DNA from: Cellvibrio sp. UBA7671
GTDB taxonomy: Bacteria > Pseudomonadota > Gammaproteobacteria > Pseudomonadales > Cellvibrionaceae
Reading direction: 5' to 3'
Length of the DNA: 64,000 nt
NCBI GenBank assembly: GCA_002483145.1
Contig: DLHJ01000004.1
Location: forward strand, 1 to 64,000
How positions within the stretch are numbered: position 1 is the stretch's first letter; each line of letters opens with the position of its first letter. This document shows, one piece after another, positions 9,348-20,242 of the stretch. The notes beneath the pieces are model-generated. The model was not told where the DNA came from and searched no databases. It saw nothing but the letters and a program-made list of their open reading frames with translations. The position numbers and the translations under genes are program-made.

Positions 9348-10883
9348 GTGAAGTTTAATCTGCGCATCCAAGTATTTTTAGTTTTTGCCTGTTTTGCCGT
9401 GCTGCTAACGGGCGGATTATTTATATATTCACGCTTGAGTTTTGAGCGCGGATTTAATCATTACATGGAGCAAAAAGAAGCCTCGCGCAATGCCCGGCTA
9501 ATCATGGCGCTGGAGCAGCACTTTACCTACAACGGCAATTGGGATGCATTTAAAGTAAACCCGCATTATTGGGAATTATTTGTGTGGCAATACAGCGCCA
9601 ACATGCGCCAGCGCGGTGAGCGTCCTATTCCCTTTCCCTTTCCGCCCGAATTGGATACACGTATCGATGGCGGCGATGAAGACCGCAATGACCGCAGCGC
9701 CTTTCTAATTCGTAAAAACACCCAAGATGCACGCCGGGACGATAGACGCGCACCGCCTCAACCGGATGATTTTTTACGCCATCAACCCTACAAGCGTTTT
9801 ATTCTTCTGGATCATAAAGAAAAAATCATCAGCGGAAAAAAATGGCGCAACGAAACCTACTTTTTCAGCGATCTGTATATCAATATCGATGGCGACAAAA
9901 AGTTAGTGGGTTATCTCGGCACACCTATGAATCCAGCGTTGCGCGACCTGCGCGACAACGAATTTGCCAAACGCCAACAAAATCATTTTTTGTTAATGGC
10001 GATGGTTGCACTCGCTATCGCGTTGGCCTGTGCAATTCCGCTCTCCTATTTACTCACGCAGCGTGTAAAAAAATTGGCGACGCATGTCCAGCAATTAAGT
10101 AAAGGGGAATATAAACAGCGACTGTCCACCAAAGGGCAGGACGAAATTTCCACCCTCGCCGAAAACCTCAACCATTTGGCACATACGCTCAACCAAACCG
10201 AACAAGCGCGCAAACGTTGGGTCGCCGATATCTCCCATGAATTGCGCACACCCTTGGCGGTACTCAAAGCGGACCTTGAAGCATTGGAAGACGGCGTTAG
10301 AAAATTTGATATAAAAGCCATTACCCGCTTGCAAAAACATGCAGCCCGCCTCACCAGCCTGGTAAATGATTTATACCAACTCTCGCTGACTGACATAGGC
10401 GCAATGAGCTATCGCAAGCAGGAGTGTGATATTGCAGAAATCATCGAGGAATTAAGTGTTTCCTTGCAAGACAAACTGAGCCAGAACGGGCTTGAGCTGG
10501 AGCGCACACTACCGAAAAATCCAGTGATAGCATTTGCCGACCCCGAACGTTTGCATCAACTCTTTTTGAATCTATTTAACAACAGTATTAACTACACTGA
10601 AGCACCCGGAAAAATCCGTATCGCTTTATCCGCTGATGCAAGCCAGGCAAGGTTTGTGATTGAAGACTCAGCCCCCGGCGTTGATCCGGCGCTGCATGAA
10701 AAACTGTTCGAACGCTTGTATCGCGCCGAATCCTCACGCAGCCGTGAAACTGGCGGCGCCGGTTTGGGTCTGAGTATTTGCCGCAACATCGTCGAAGCTC
10801 ACGCCGGACGCGTCTGTATTGAAACCAGCGAACTGGGCGGATTAAAAGTATCCGTTTATTTACCACTACAGGAATCTGCATGA
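9348..10883 (+). CDS. baeS: Sensor histidine kinase, BaeS-like
   Basis: This 511-residue inner-membrane kinase probably senses envelope stress or a ligand and phosphorylates the regulator encoded next. Its N-terminal helix (~8-28) and second helix (~205-227) frame a periplasmic loop of about 175 residues. That loop is rich in Asp/Arg around DRNDRSAFLIRKN and lacks a recognised sensor fold. A HAMP segment, the HisKA H-box DISHELRTPL (His ~297), the N-box (NLFNNSINYT) and the G-boxes (GGAGLGLSICR) follow. The stop overlaps the next ATG by 4 bp, indicating translational coupling. Overall order resembles BaeS; the true signal is unknown. Confidence 0.85.
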   Translation: MKFNLRIQVFLVFACFAVLLTGGLFIYSRLSFERGFNHYMEQKEASRNARLIMALEQHFTYNGNWDAFKVNPHYWELFVWQYSANMRQRGERPIPFPFPPELDTRIDGGDEDRNDRSAFLIRKNTQDARRDDRRAPPQPDDFLRHQPYKRFILLDHKEKIISGKKWRNETYFFSDLYINIDGDKKLVGYLGTPMNPALRDLRDNEFAKRQQNHFLLMAMVALAIALACAIPLSYLLTQRVKKLATHVQQLSKGEYKQRLSTKGQDEISTLAENLNHLAHTLNQTEQARKRWVADISHELRTPLAVLKADLEALEDGVRKFDIKAITRLQKHAARLTSLVNDLYQLSLTDIGAMSYRKQECDIAEIIEELSVSLQDKLSQNGLELERTLPKNPVIAFADPERLHQLFLNLFNNSINYTEAPGKIRIALSADASQARFVIEDSAPGVDPALHEKLFERLYRAESSRSRETGGAGLGLSICRNIVEAHAGRVCIETSELGGLKVSVYLPLQESA

Positions 10884-11542
10884 ACATTTTAATTGTTGAA
10901 GATGAAATTGATTTAGGCGAAATTTTGCAAGACTACCTAACCAGCGAAGGTTTTACAGCAACACTGGTGAGCGATGGTGAACTGGGGCTGCAAAAAATCC
11001 TGACCGAAAAATGGGATTTGGTATTGCTCGATTTAATGCTGCCCAAACGCGACGGTTTAAGTATTTGCCAGGAAGTGCGCAAAACCTCACAAGTGCCAAT
11101 TATTATGACCACCGCCAAGGTGGAGGAAATTGATCGCTTGATTGGTTTGGAGCTGGGCGCCGATGATTATATTTGCAAGCCATTTAGCCCACGCGAAGTC
11201 GTCGCACGTGTGAAAGCTGTGTTACGCCGCAGCAATAAAAGTGAAGAACCACATGAGGAGGGACTGCGCCTGGACAAAGAGCGCCAGTACGCCTGCGTCG
11301 GCGATCAATGCGTCGAATTGACCAGCATCGAATTTCGCATTCTGGAAACATTGCTGCTCAACAAACAGCGTGTTATCTCGCGCGATTTATTATTGAAAAA
11401 CGCTTACACCGATCACCGTGTCGTAAGCGATAGAACTATGGATTCCCACATCACCAAACTGCGTAAAAAATTACAGCCTATTTGCAATGAAGATATTATC
11501 CATTCGGTTTACGGGGTGGGTTATCGGCTGCAAATTTCCTGA
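10880..11542 (+). CDS. baeR: OmpR-family response regulator, BaeR-like
   Basis: This 220-residue DNA-binding regulator is the partner of the kinase gene whose last 4 bp it overlaps. The receiver domain has the acidic start (VEDEID), the phosphoacceptor Asp51 in LLDLMLPKRDG and the Lys in ICKPFSP. The C-terminal winged helix contains the TMDSHITKLRKKL recognition segment of the OmpR/PhoB class. The final VYGVGYRLQI is typical. Targets are unknown. Confidence 0.88.
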   Translation: MNILIVEDEIDLGEILQDYLTSEGFTATLVSDGELGLQKILTEKWDLVLLDLMLPKRDGLSICQEVRKTSQVPIIMTTAKVEEIDRLIGLELGADDYICKPFSPREVVARVKAVLRRSNKSEEPHEEGLRLDKERQYACVGDQCVELTSIEFRILETLLLNKQRVISRDLLLKNAYTDHRVVSDRTMDSHITKLRKKLQPICNEDIIHSVYGVGYRLQIS

Positions 11543-11761
11543 TGCATTCATCCCGCAGATGCCATGGAAGGCACAGCTAATCACTCTCTCCAAACCTCAC
11601 AACTACCGCTATTTATTAGCCTCTATTAACCATTTTTTAACCAAAAAAACTGACTTGCATAATTCTTTCATAGTTCTTCCTGAATCCTTTCACAATCCTG
11701 CGCGCATTCATTTTCTGTGCTGGTGTCACAGGCTAGACCACAACCACGCTGAGAGAATCTT

Positions 11762-12604
11762 ATGCTTAAACCATCCAATAAAAACTCATCTTCTACTAAT
11801 GCTGCTTCTGCTACCAATAGAACCACTATTGACAGTGACCGCCGCCGGACATTAGGTACATTGGGTATATTTAGCCTGATGGGCGCAACCGGGCTTATCG
11901 GTTGCGGCGGAGGCTCATCATCCGGCAGCAGCGCAAATAGCTCGACCACGACCAGCACCGCATCGTCATCGAGTGCAGCCACCAGCTCCACTACCAGTAG
12001 CCTGGCTACGAGCTCGGGGAGTTGCACGGTGATTCCAACAGAAACTATTGGCCCCTACCCTCTCTCTACCTTATTAAACAGCTCACTTATTTTGCGCGAA
12101 AATATTGCTGAAGATAAAACTGGTGTGCCACTTCAAGTCAAACTGAAATTGGTGAATGTGAATAACAGTTGCACACCAGTACCTGCCTACGTATACATCT
12201 GGCATTGCGATAAAGATGGCAATTATTCGGGTTATAACGGCGAAGCGGGAAAAACCTATTGTCGCGGTGTGCAGTACACCGACACCAATGGTGTGGCCCA
12301 CTTCACCACCATTTATCCTGGTTGGTATGCCGGGCGTATCACCCATATTCATTTCCAGATTTTTTTAACCGCTTACGGAAGCAATGCCCAGTCTAGCGCT
12401 ATTTCACAAATGGCGTTTCCGGCTGATATAACAACTGCGGTTTACAACTCAACGCTTTACAGTGCTAAAGGGCAAAACACCTCGGTAAAAACTTTTTCGG
12501 CGGACAACGTCTTTAGCGACGGTGTTGAGTATCAAATGACGAGTGTCACCGGCAACGTAACAGATGGGTATATCGCCGAGTTACAGGTTGGAATCAAAGT
12601 CTGA
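11762..12604 (+). CDS. Secreted intradiol ring-cleavage dioxygenase-like lipoprotein
   Basis: This 280-residue protein is related to protocatechuate/catechol 3,4-dioxygenases. It starts with a twin-arginine-like RRRTLGTLG segment and a hydrophobic stretch ending in a lipobox-like LIGCGGG. A serine/threonine-rich linker (~50-95) then leads to the catalytic-type domain. That domain keeps ETIGPYP, the YIWHCDKDGNYSGY loop and YPGWYAGRITHIHFQ, which hold the Tyr and His Fe3+ ligands of the family. Anchorage in the outer envelope and action on aromatic compounds from plant polymers are inferred. Such secreted forms differ from the cytosolic catabolic enzymes, and no other aromatic-degradation gene is adjacent. 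Confidence 0.8.
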   Translation: MLKPSNKNSSSTNAASATNRTTIDSDRRRTLGTLGIFSLMGATGLIGCGGGSSSGSSANSSTTTSTASSSSAATSSTTSSLATSSGSCTVIPTETIGPYPLSTLLNSSLILRENIAEDKTGVPLQVKLKLVNVNNSCTPVPAYVYIWHCDKDGNYSGYNGEAGKTYCRGVQYTDTNGVAHFTTIYPGWYAGRITHIHFQIFLTAYGSNAQSSAISQMAFPADITTAVYNSTLYSAKGQNTSVKTFSADNVFSDGVEYQMTSVTGNVTDGYIAELQVGIKV

Positions 12605-12618
12605 GATTAAAATCGATT

Positions 12619-12650
12619 CGGTTTAAGTGCGAAACACACTTAGCAAACCG
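12619..12650. terminator. Hairpin between convergent genes
   Basis: CGGTTT (12619-12624) and AAACCG (12645-12650) enclose a TAAGTG/CACTTA pairing. The stem reaches into the 3' end of the chemoreceptor gene. It sits where the dioxygenase gene and the chemoreceptor gene converge, so it may end both transcripts. Confidence 0.35.
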
Positions 12651-14221
12651 TCTAATTTGCGAATCTCACGTTCGAGGTGATCGCGCGATTGGCTAGTTTG
12701 CTCACCGGCTTCATGGTTTTGTTTTGCCTGTTGCAGAATCGTATCCATGCTGCCGGTGATTTGTTGCATTGACTGTTTTTCTTCTTCCGACGCGCGCTCA
12801 ATTTGCGAATTCATTTGCCGGATTTGATCAACCGCATCCACTATATTAGAAAATGCCTGTGATGTATTGGCGATACGTTCTTTAATCACCAACGCTTTTT
12901 GTTGTGCTCCGCTCATAACTTCTACCGCTTTACTTGAACCGGTAGTGAGATTGGTAATAATAGTTTCAATTGCTTTAGTGGATTCCTGAGTGCGCGATGC
13001 AAGACTGCGCACTTCATCGGCCACGACCGCAAAACCGCGCCCGGTTTCACCGGCACGCGCGGCTTCAATCGCCGCATTTAAAGCCAATAAATTGGTTTGC
13101 TCGGCAATGCTGCGAATCACCTCCAGCATTGCACCTATATTGCGGCTATCAGCCACCAGCGCGGAAATCACTTGCGATGCGTTATCAACCTCTTGCACGA
13201 CTTCATCAACACCTTGCTGGGCCGAGGCGACTATTTTGTTACCTGCGCCGGTAATGCTCGTGGCATCGGTGGATGCCTGATTCGCACCTACTGCAGCCTC
13301 TGCCACCTTATCCAGGGTGTTGGAAATTCTATCCACCGCATTGGCAACATGGGAAATTTCGCGCAGCTGCGCATCGCAGCCTCTGGCTGCCTGAGTAATT
13401 GATTGGGTAATTTGCACACTCGCTGCGGTGAGCGTGTGATTGCTGGCCTGGGCCTGGCTAATAAGCACCTGCAGTTTTTCAACAAACCGGTTAAACGCAA
13501 ATGCAAGGCGCCCCAATTCTGTAGTGGTATTTTCATTAGGTAGACGCGCGGTTAAATCGCCCGAGCCTGAGGCCAACTCCTGCAGATTTTCAGTAACCTG
13601 TGCAACCGGTTGAACAATCATTTTGTTGGCAAAAATAAAAATAACCACGGCCATTGCAATGCTTACCAACAAAGCAGCAAATAGTTTTACTGATGCGGCG
13701 CTCTGCAATTGTTCGACATTGCCGGTTTCACTTTCAACTTTACTGTCTGCCTCTTCTTCCATTTCACCGATAAACGCAAGCAGTCCATCAAGCTGACTAT
13801 TGAGCTGGTTATATTCCTCGGTAGCAACAGTGCCCGCCTGCAATTTACTGATCAGTGCCGCGCGTGTTGCGTGATAATTATTTAATTGCTGATCCAATTT
13901 ACTGACGGTAGCCTGCCCCATTAATCCCGATGCTTTCATGCGTCCCAAGGCATCATTTTCCATAGCAATGGCAGCGTCCAACACAGATTGCATTTCAGCC
14001 AGTGATTTTTCGTTGTAATACAATTTTTGCAATACAATAATTTGCCCCTCAAGGCCAATCTGCCCTTCCATAGCACCATCTGCCGCATTCCACGCCGGGC
14101 CGGAAATATATTCCAGCAAGCCACCCAATTTTTGGCTCGCACTAAAACCGACAAACGTATTTATGCCAATCAAGGCAATAAACCCGGCAACCACTAGCAT
14201 GATGGATTGTTTGATGTTCAT
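12623..14221 (-). CDS. Methyl-accepting chemotaxis protein
   Basis: This 532-residue transmembrane chemoreceptor signals to CheA/CheW. The first helix is at ~6-28, with a helical periplasmic ligand domain of about 150 residues. The second helix (~178-198) is followed by a HAMP domain and a long cytoplasmic coiled coil. The highly conserved hairpin tip reads [23 protein letters not shown]. No CheR-tethering pentapeptide is seen at the end. It lies 41 bp downstream of the OprB-like porin on the same strand, so co-transcription and sugar-directed chemotaxis are plausible but inferred. Confidence 0.92.
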   Translation of the reverse strand: MNIKQSIMLVVAGFIALIGINTFVGFSASQKLGGLLEYISGPAWNAADGAMEGQIGLEGQIIVLQKLYYNEKSLAEMQSVLDAAIAMENDALGRMKASGLMGQATVSKLDQQLNNYHATRAALISKLQAGTVATEEYNQLNSQLDGLLAFIGEMEEEADSKVESETGNVEQLQSAASVKLFAALLVSIAMAVVIFIFANKMIVQPVAQVTENLQELASGSGDLTARLPNENTTTELGRLAFAFNRFVEKLQVLISQAQASNHTLTAASVQITQSITQAARGCDAQLREISHVANAVDRISNTLDKVAEAAVGANQASTDATSITGAGNKIVASAQQGVDEVVQEVDNASQVISALVADSRNIGAMLEVIRSIAEQTNLLALNAAIEAARAGETGRGFAVVADEVRSLASRTQESTKAIETIITNLTTGSSKAVEVMSGAQQKALVIKERIANTSQAFSNIVDAVDQIRQMNSQIERASEEEKQSMQQITGSMDTILQQAKQNHEAGEQTSQSRDHLEREIRKLDGLLSVFRT

Positions 14222-14262
14222 TGCGTCCTCGCAATTTTGTTAGCTGACCTGACCAACACAGA

Positions 14263-15378
14263 TTAAAATTCAATATAAGCACGCGCACCAACAGCAAGTG
14301 CATCGTCCAGGGTTTTATCCATAGCGGGATTTTGGATGTAATAAAAACTCCCCTGTAAATTAAGGTGGTCCACCACCGGCGCAAAATAGGTTAGCTCCCA
14401 CGCCGTTTCCGCGCGATCCACTCCACTATCGGTAGCACTGTTAGCGTCGAGATAGGGATCGCCATTGCGCGCATGCGCCACCGCCAACCCCAAACCATCG
14501 CCGTCCAACCAAAACCCGGTAAAGGTAATACCTGTACCGCCGTAATATTCAAGCTGGTTAAATTCATCATCGGCTTGCCCTAACTGCACAAACACCGCAG
14601 CGACATCATTGATATTTTTTTCGGCAATAAAATAAACCCCGGTGTTGTCATCCATCATTTCACCATCAACCGGATTTTCAACTTCAGCCGTGTGCTGCCA
14701 AACACCCAGAGCAAGCTTATCCTTGCTGTCAGTTGCCCACCCCCATTCAACCGCACTGAACAAACCATCGCCGCTATTAAATTGCACATGGGTACCACGC
14801 GGATCATTCGGGTCACCTGGAATGCCATCGTAAATCGCGGCTAGTAAATAATTATTTTCGCCCGCAAAGGTAAAATGCAGGGCTGTCGATGTAGTAGAAA
14901 AAATGGAAGGGCCGACTTGTGAGGTATCCGGGCCGATACCAAAAGAGGGATGGGTAAATAAACCCGCTGATTCGAGTGAATAAAATGTGGAGTTGTAATC
15001 GTGCAAACCAAACAAAACTTTTACGCTGTCATCCGCAAAACTGTGTTGATACCAAAACTCATAGACCTTTAAAGCTTCATCGGTGGCGATATTGGATATG
15101 CCTTGCACATCACCGACATCGTCGGAAGGGTTATCGCCGGTATCGCCCAACACATACACAAACCATGCACCATTACCCCACCAACCTGCAGCACCGGTAT
15201 CTATTGCCAAGGTGAGATCAACATTCGCCAATTCACTGGAACCCTCTCGTATACCACCATCCAGGTTAGTGACGGACTCCAACGTCAAGGCAGTCGCCAA
15301 TTGATACGGGGACTCAGCGCGAGCGCAAAAACTAACACTCGCCGTCATGAGCAACAAAAGCGTGAGAATTTTCTTCAT
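14263..15378 (-). CDS. OprB-family carbohydrate-selective porin
   Basis: This is an outer-membrane beta-barrel for sugar uptake. The start at 15378 (MKKILTLLLL) gives a clean signal peptide ending near CARAES and has a GAGGGA ribosome site; the open frame runs 22 codons further upstream. The mature ~350 residues contain the OprB hallmarks: the GAWFVYVLGDTGDNPSDDVGDVQG loop region, a WYQHSF strand, and a C-terminal aromatic-ended strand (ARAYIEF). It is upstream of and close to the chemoreceptor gene, which suggests linked sugar sensing and uptake. Confidence 0.85.
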   Translation of the reverse strand: MKKILTLLLLMTASVSFCARAESPYQLATALTLESVTNLDGGIREGSSELANVDLTLAIDTGAAGWWGNGAWFVYVLGDTGDNPSDDVGDVQGISNIATDEALKVYEFWYQHSFADDSVKVLFGLHDYNSTFYSLESAGLFTHPSFGIGPDTSQVGPSIFSTTSTALHFTFAGENNYLLAAIYDGIPGDPNDPRGTHVQFNSGDGLFSAVEWGWATDSKDKLALGVWQHTAEVENPVDGEMMDDNTGVYFIAEKNINDVAAVFVQLGQADDEFNQLEYYGGTGITFTGFWLDGDGLGLAVAHARNGDPYLDANSATDSGVDRAETAWELTYFAPVVDHLNLQGSFYYIQNPAMDKTLDDALAVGARAYIEF

Positions 15379-15558
15379 AGCCAACAATCCCTCTGCCTCT
15401 AATTGGTACGGCTGCATCCATAAATAATGGGCGCAACAGGGCAATGCTGAGTAGCAGTATAGACAGGGATTAAGCGCGCCAAGGATTATCGCGAAAAAAC
15501 CTACAGGCTTATCGTCGAATGAAATTAAAACGAACGGTTTAAAAATAAAGTTATCTAA

Positions 15559-17982
15559 TTAGCTCGGTGGTTGCTGCAGTGCCAGCTTCCTTTTAGTCAG
15601 CGCCGTCGCTTCATGCTCGAGTGGGTTGTCTGGCCACGGATGGCGCGGATAGCGACCGCGCATTTCTTTGCGCACTTCGGGGTAGGCTTGCTGCCAAAAA
15701 GTTTGCAGGTTATTTGTGATAGCTAGCGGGCTACCATTAGGCGATAACAGGTGAATTTTTAGCGGGATTTTACCATTAGCAAGTTGCAATTGTTCACAAC
15801 CAAAAAATTCCTGCAACTTGGCCGAGATTTGTGCGGTGCCATCGTTAGCAAAATCAACAACCACACTGCGGCCACTAGGTAAATCAATTTTACTTGGCAA
15901 TAGTTGTGCAATTTTTTGGCAATTATCGAAACCCAAATAAAATTCCAGAGCATCGTGCAACGGCAGCTGATCCAAACGCGTTGATTCATTTAAAAATGGC
16001 AGCAACCATTGGTGTAAATTAACAATCAGGCTGGCATCGTCAAGCGCGGGCAATTTACATAACTGATAAGCCACCACCAAACGTGCGCGCTCAAGCAATG
16101 CGCGTGCTTTATCGCTCCATGCAAGATGGTCAAAACCTTTTTCAACAATGAATGCGCGAATATGTTCCAACAATTTTTGTGCAATTTCACTGGCAGGAAT
16201 TATTTGCCAGCTTTCATCAATCGCCACACCACCCATGGCCCAACGCGTGTGCTCTTGCCAACGCTGTTGTTTAAATACCAATGTGGTTTTCGCTTGGCTG
16301 AGTTGTCGCTGCTGCTCGGCTGTTAATTGCAGCGCAATGCCCACACCAGAATGGCTTTTAGGCTTGGTATTAATTAGCGGGAACACCGCCCACTGCGCGT
16401 CCAACTTGCCTTGTGGTTCAACACTCATACCGGAGTTCAACCGGTAACGGCCCGAGTCTTGTTTAAACCCAATACGATCATTAAATGCGCGGGCAAGAAA
16501 TAAGGAATCTACCGCAGCGGTATTTTTTTGCAGCGATAAAACCCCTAACCAGCGTTTTTGTTGTTGCTGCCATTGCCGATTGCACGCCAGTTCACGCGTA
16601 GCAGCATCTAACAAAGCAGAAAAATCCTGCTCTGCTGCCAATTCAAAATGCAAGGAGAGTGATAGCAAGAGCGCGGCTTCGCTAATGGTTTTTTCATGCA
16701 GCAATAAAAACGCGGCGATGCGCGGATGGGTTCCGAGTGCACTGACCGATTTTCCCGCCGCAGTAATTTGTGCTTTGGTATCGAGCAAATTCATTTTTTG
16801 TAATTGCTGAACTGCAAAATCCAACGCGAGTTTATTTGGCGCTTCTAACCAAGGCAGTGAATCAGAAGGGCTACCCCAGTGGGCGATACGCAACGCGAGT
16901 GGCAAATAATCGGTCGCGCGAATTTCCGGTAAATCAGCCGCCGCAAGCGGCTGGTCTTGCGACCAAAGGCGAATGCAATGCCCGGCCTGAACGCGCCCAG
17001 CACGACCACGACGTTGCTCGGCGCTGGCCATGCTGATACGCGTTGTGCGCAGACGGGTAACACCGGTGCGCTGCTCATAGTCCGCCCGGCGCGCCAAACC
17101 AGAATCAATAACGACAGTAACGTCGGCAATAGTTAATGATGTTTCGGCAATGTTCGTCGCCAGAATTAAACGCGGGCCTTGCATTGAATCTAATGCAGCG
17201 CTTTGTTCGTTTGATGGAACACGGCTATGCAAACGAAATACTTTCAGTGAAGGAAATAGTTGAATAGGAAATTTTTGAGCAATTAAACTAGCGCAGTTTT
17301 CTATCTCGCGCCAGCCCGGTAAAAATACCAGCACCGTTGTGGATTGCCACTGCGGATACGCAAGCAGCGCACGCAATAACTGATCTTCAATTTTTTCACC
17401 ATAGCCGTTGGGATTTTGTTTGGCAGGTTGATATTGGGTGCTGACCGAAAAGCAGCGCCCCGGTGCAAATAAGCGGTTAGTAATTTGCTGCTGCAAAGCG
17501 GGATCCGGTGTTGCGCTCATTAGCACAAGCTGCAAATCCTCGCGCAGGATTTGCACCTCCTGCAAAAATGCCCATGCCATATCCTGGTTTACACTGCGCT
17601 CGTGAATTTCGTCAAGCATCACGCAGGCGACACCATCCAGTGTGGGATTTTGCAAAAGATGTTGTAGCAAAATACCTGGTGTCATTAACACCAGGCGGGT
17701 ATCAGCACTCATGCGCGAATCGTAAGGTACTTGATAACCCACCTGCTGCCCCGGCGTTTCGCCCAATAATGCTGCGAGCCGTTGCGCGAGCGCTTGCGCC
17801 GCCAAAACACGCGGCTGCACCAACCAAACTTGCTGCCCCGCAGGTGCTTGCGCCAATACCCAGAGCGGTGCGAGTGTTGATTTACCAGCGCCAGGTTCTG
17901 CTTCCAGTAACAGCGGCGTATGTGCCAGTGCAGCAATAAAATCATCGTGCAATGCACTCAGCGGTAAATCGGGCAAGAGCAT
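15559..17982 (-). CDS. hrpB: ATP-dependent RNA helicase HrpB
   Basis: This 807-residue DEAH-box helicase of the HrpA/HrpB class has a role in RNA metabolism that is poorly defined in bacteria. The Walker A stretch is EPGAGKST (~29-36), the DEAH box reads DEIH, and motif V is ATNIAETSLTIADV. Motif VI is QRRGRAGR. The long C-terminal HrpB-specific region follows, ending with the MRGRYPRHPWPDNP motif. Length is slightly below the usual ~820. Monocistronic. Confidence 0.93.
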   Translation of the reverse strand: MLLPDLPLSALHDDFIAALAHTPLLLEAEPGAGKSTLAPLWVLAQAPAGQQVWLVQPRVLAAQALAQRLAALLGETPGQQVGYQVPYDSRMSADTRLVLMTPGILLQHLLQNPTLDGVACVMLDEIHERSVNQDMAWAFLQEVQILREDLQLVLMSATPDPALQQQITNRLFAPGRCFSVSTQYQPAKQNPNGYGEKIEDQLLRALLAYPQWQSTTVLVFLPGWREIENCASLIAQKFPIQLFPSLKVFRLHSRVPSNEQSAALDSMQGPRLILATNIAETSLTIADVTVVIDSGLARRADYEQRTGVTRLRTTRISMASAEQRRGRAGRVQAGHCIRLWSQDQPLAAADLPEIRATDYLPLALRIAHWGSPSDSLPWLEAPNKLALDFAVQQLQKMNLLDTKAQITAAGKSVSALGTHPRIAAFLLLHEKTISEAALLLSLSLHFELAAEQDFSALLDAATRELACNRQWQQQQKRWLGVLSLQKNTAAVDSLFLARAFNDRIGFKQDSGRYRLNSGMSVEPQGKLDAQWAVFPLINTKPKSHSGVGIALQLTAEQQRQLSQAKTTLVFKQQRWQEHTRWAMGGVAIDESWQIIPASEIAQKLLEHIRAFIVEKGFDHLAWSDKARALLERARLVVAYQLCKLPALDDASLIVNLHQWLLPFLNESTRLDQLPLHDALEFYLGFDNCQKIAQLLPSKIDLPSGRSVVVDFANDGTAQISAKLQEFFGCEQLQLANGKIPLKIHLLSPNGSPLAITNNLQTFWQQAYPEVRKEMRGRYPRHPWPDNPLEHEATALTKRKLALQQPPS

Positions 17983-18011
17983 AAAAAATCCAGATAAAAG
18001 ATAAAAAATGA

Positions 18012-20069
18012 TTAATCGAATTGATGGATTAACTTAATGCCTGCCGAAACATTTCGCCCCAAAGCGGGTTCAAATGCGCGGCCGTTCGCTTGATTGACGA
18101 TGACCGAACCCACGTAATTCTCATCGGTAATATTGGCCAATTTTAACCACCAATCGAATTGCAATGATTGCACAACATATGCGCCGCGAACACTCGCATC
18201 AAAAGTGGTGTAATTCGGAGCGTAAACCTGATTATTATCGGCAGTATAAATACGCGAGCGCTGCTGCGCGCCCAGATCAAATCGCAATGTATCATTTGCA
18301 AAGGGTTGCCATTGTATACCTAGCTGATATTGCTCGCGCGCCGCGCCGGGCAGTTGGCTGCCGTCCCATTGACTGGCAGAATAGATGGCATCAAGCGATT
18401 GAATCCCCGCCTGCAGCTTCACATTGGGATTAATGGTAAAGCGGCCCAATAATTCGATCCCTTCGCGTTTAGTTTCAGCGGCGTTGCGAAAGGTAGTGCG
18501 ACCTCCGACTGACTGATCCACGACAATTTCGTTTTCCGTATCGATAAAAAATTGCGTCAATGTCAGCTCGAACATCTCCTCCGGATTATAGTTAATGCCC
18601 AACTCATGCTGGCGATTAGTGGCCGTCTCAAGCCCGGTATTCAAACCGGTTGCACCAGTCCTGTAAGCCATTTCGGTCAGCGTGGGAGTTTCATAGCCGC
18701 GTCCGCTACTGGCAAATAATTGCCACGCAGATGTGACTGCATAATTCCCACCGATTGCAAAAGAATCTTCACGATAATTGCGCGCGCCTGAGTCGTCGGG
18801 ATTACCGACAACAATAAAACTGTCTTCTACAATAAAATCCAAATCGGTATGGCGCACACCTGTGTAAAGCATTAAGTTTTCCGTGGGGTTAATGTGAATT
18901 AACGAGTAAATATCGCGGCTTTCAACTTCACCAGTCTCATCGCGGCGCAAATCTCCGATAGCGCCGAATTCATTCACATAACCTCGGCGCTCGTCTTGCA
19001 TCTGTGCTAATTCCGCACCAAGACTGATTTCTGTAGGCCAACTCAATAGATTCAAACTGTGCGTAATACTCCCATTAATACCGGAAAAATCCCGCTGCAA
19101 ATCGACGACACCACCACTGCCAGAAATAGCATCACCCGCAAAACCCAGATATTGGGTAATCGCGCGCTCGCCTTGCCAAAGCCCGGTTTGCCAGCGTGTT
19201 GCTCCGTTATTATCGCGCAGACTGATAGAGGTTTGTTGATGTTCAATAGTTTTGCGCGTGTCATACATTTCTGCGGCAGGATTTAATTGCCATGGATCAT
19301 TGCGCCACTGTTCAGGCGTTAAACCGAGTGGATCTTGCAATAGTGGATCATTGCTGTAATCGTGCTTAACAATCACATCAAGATTATTTTCTGTGGTGTA
19401 AAACAATTGCACACCAGCTTGATGTCGCTCAGCGCTGGAATGAGGTCGCTCGCCATCGATATCAGTATTGGCAAATTGCGCGCGTAGCGCCAGATTTTCA
19501 CTGCGCCACTCTCCACTCAATGTTTGTCGTGTGAGGCCTAGATCACCTGCGATTAATCCTGCGCTGATGCGACTCGCTTCCGGCACTTCAGTTTGCAGGC
19601 CAATCACACCACCTGCACCATTGCCATAGAGCGCGGCAACTGGCCCGCGCAATACTTGCGCGCTGGCGACATTGTCAAGCATCACGCTGGCTAATTGCCC
19701 CTGTCCATCGGGTGTGGACATGGGAATACCATCGACTTGCAGATCAATACCGCGCACGCCAAAAGCGGAGCGCGCGCCGAAACCGCGCAGGCTAATACGT
19801 GTATCCTGCGCGTAGTTAGTACGCGAATCCACTTGCACACCGGGAATGATTTGCAGTAATTCAGCGGGATCGAGCCGCGCGCCAGCAGAAAAATCAGCCG
19901 CCGTTTTTATCAAAATACGTTGGCTTACTACAGAAGTTTCACTGCGCTCGCCCGATACAATCAAGGTTTCCAACAATTCCGGCGCTGCTTGCGCGAATAG
20001 TATATTTGGCTGCAGCAGGAATAATGTCCCTGCCATTAGCGAACACATGGGTGCGTACGAATAATTCAT
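18012..20069 (-). CDS. TonB-dependent outer-membrane receptor
   Basis: This 685-residue outer-membrane transporter is energised by TonB-ExbBD. A signal peptide (~1-28) precedes a short TonB-box region (LETLIVSG). The plug domain carries LLQIIPGVQVDSR, RGFGARSAFGVRGI and VLRGPVAALYGNGAGGVI. The rest forms the beta-barrel. The plug resembles metal-chelate/siderophore receptors of the FecA/IutA type, but the substrate cannot be named from sequence. No siderophore genes adjoin it and no riboswitch was seen in the 170 bp upstream. Confidence 0.88.
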   Translation of the reverse strand: MNYSYAPMCSLMAGTLFLLQPNILFAQAAPELLETLIVSGERSETSVVSQRILIKTAADFSAGARLDPAELLQIIPGVQVDSRTNYAQDTRISLRGFGARSAFGVRGIDLQVDGIPMSTPDGQGQLASVMLDNVASAQVLRGPVAALYGNGAGGVIGLQTEVPEASRISAGLIAGDLGLTRQTLSGEWRSENLALRAQFANTDIDGERPHSSAERHQAGVQLFYTTENNLDVIVKHDYSNDPLLQDPLGLTPEQWRNDPWQLNPAAEMYDTRKTIEHQQTSISLRDNNGATRWQTGLWQGERAITQYLGFAGDAISGSGGVVDLQRDFSGINGSITHSLNLLSWPTEISLGAELAQMQDERRGYVNEFGAIGDLRRDETGEVESRDIYSLIHINPTENLMLYTGVRHTDLDFIVEDSFIVVGNPDDSGARNYREDSFAIGGNYAVTSAWQLFASSGRGYETPTLTEMAYRTGATGLNTGLETATNRQHELGINYNPEEMFELTLTQFFIDTENEIVVDQSVGGRTTFRNAAETKREGIELLGRFTINPNVKLQAGIQSLDAIYSASQWDGSQLPGAAREQYQLGIQWQPFANDTLRFDLGAQQRSRIYTADNNQVYAPNYTTFDASVRGAYVVQSLQFDWWLKLANITDENYVGSVIVNQANGRAFEPALGRNVSAGIKLIHQFD

Positions 20070-20242
20070 AATTGTCCAGGATGATAAAAATGCGCGCAGA
20101 CTGCAGCGCCAAAAGAAGAGCTATTCTGCAAAAAACGTAACAAAGTCTCATTAGATAAAACGAATATTTACATCAATCGCGACATAAGCTGCGCTTTGGT
20201 GAACAGCTTCTATACTCAAGAAGTGAACATCAGGATGATTCT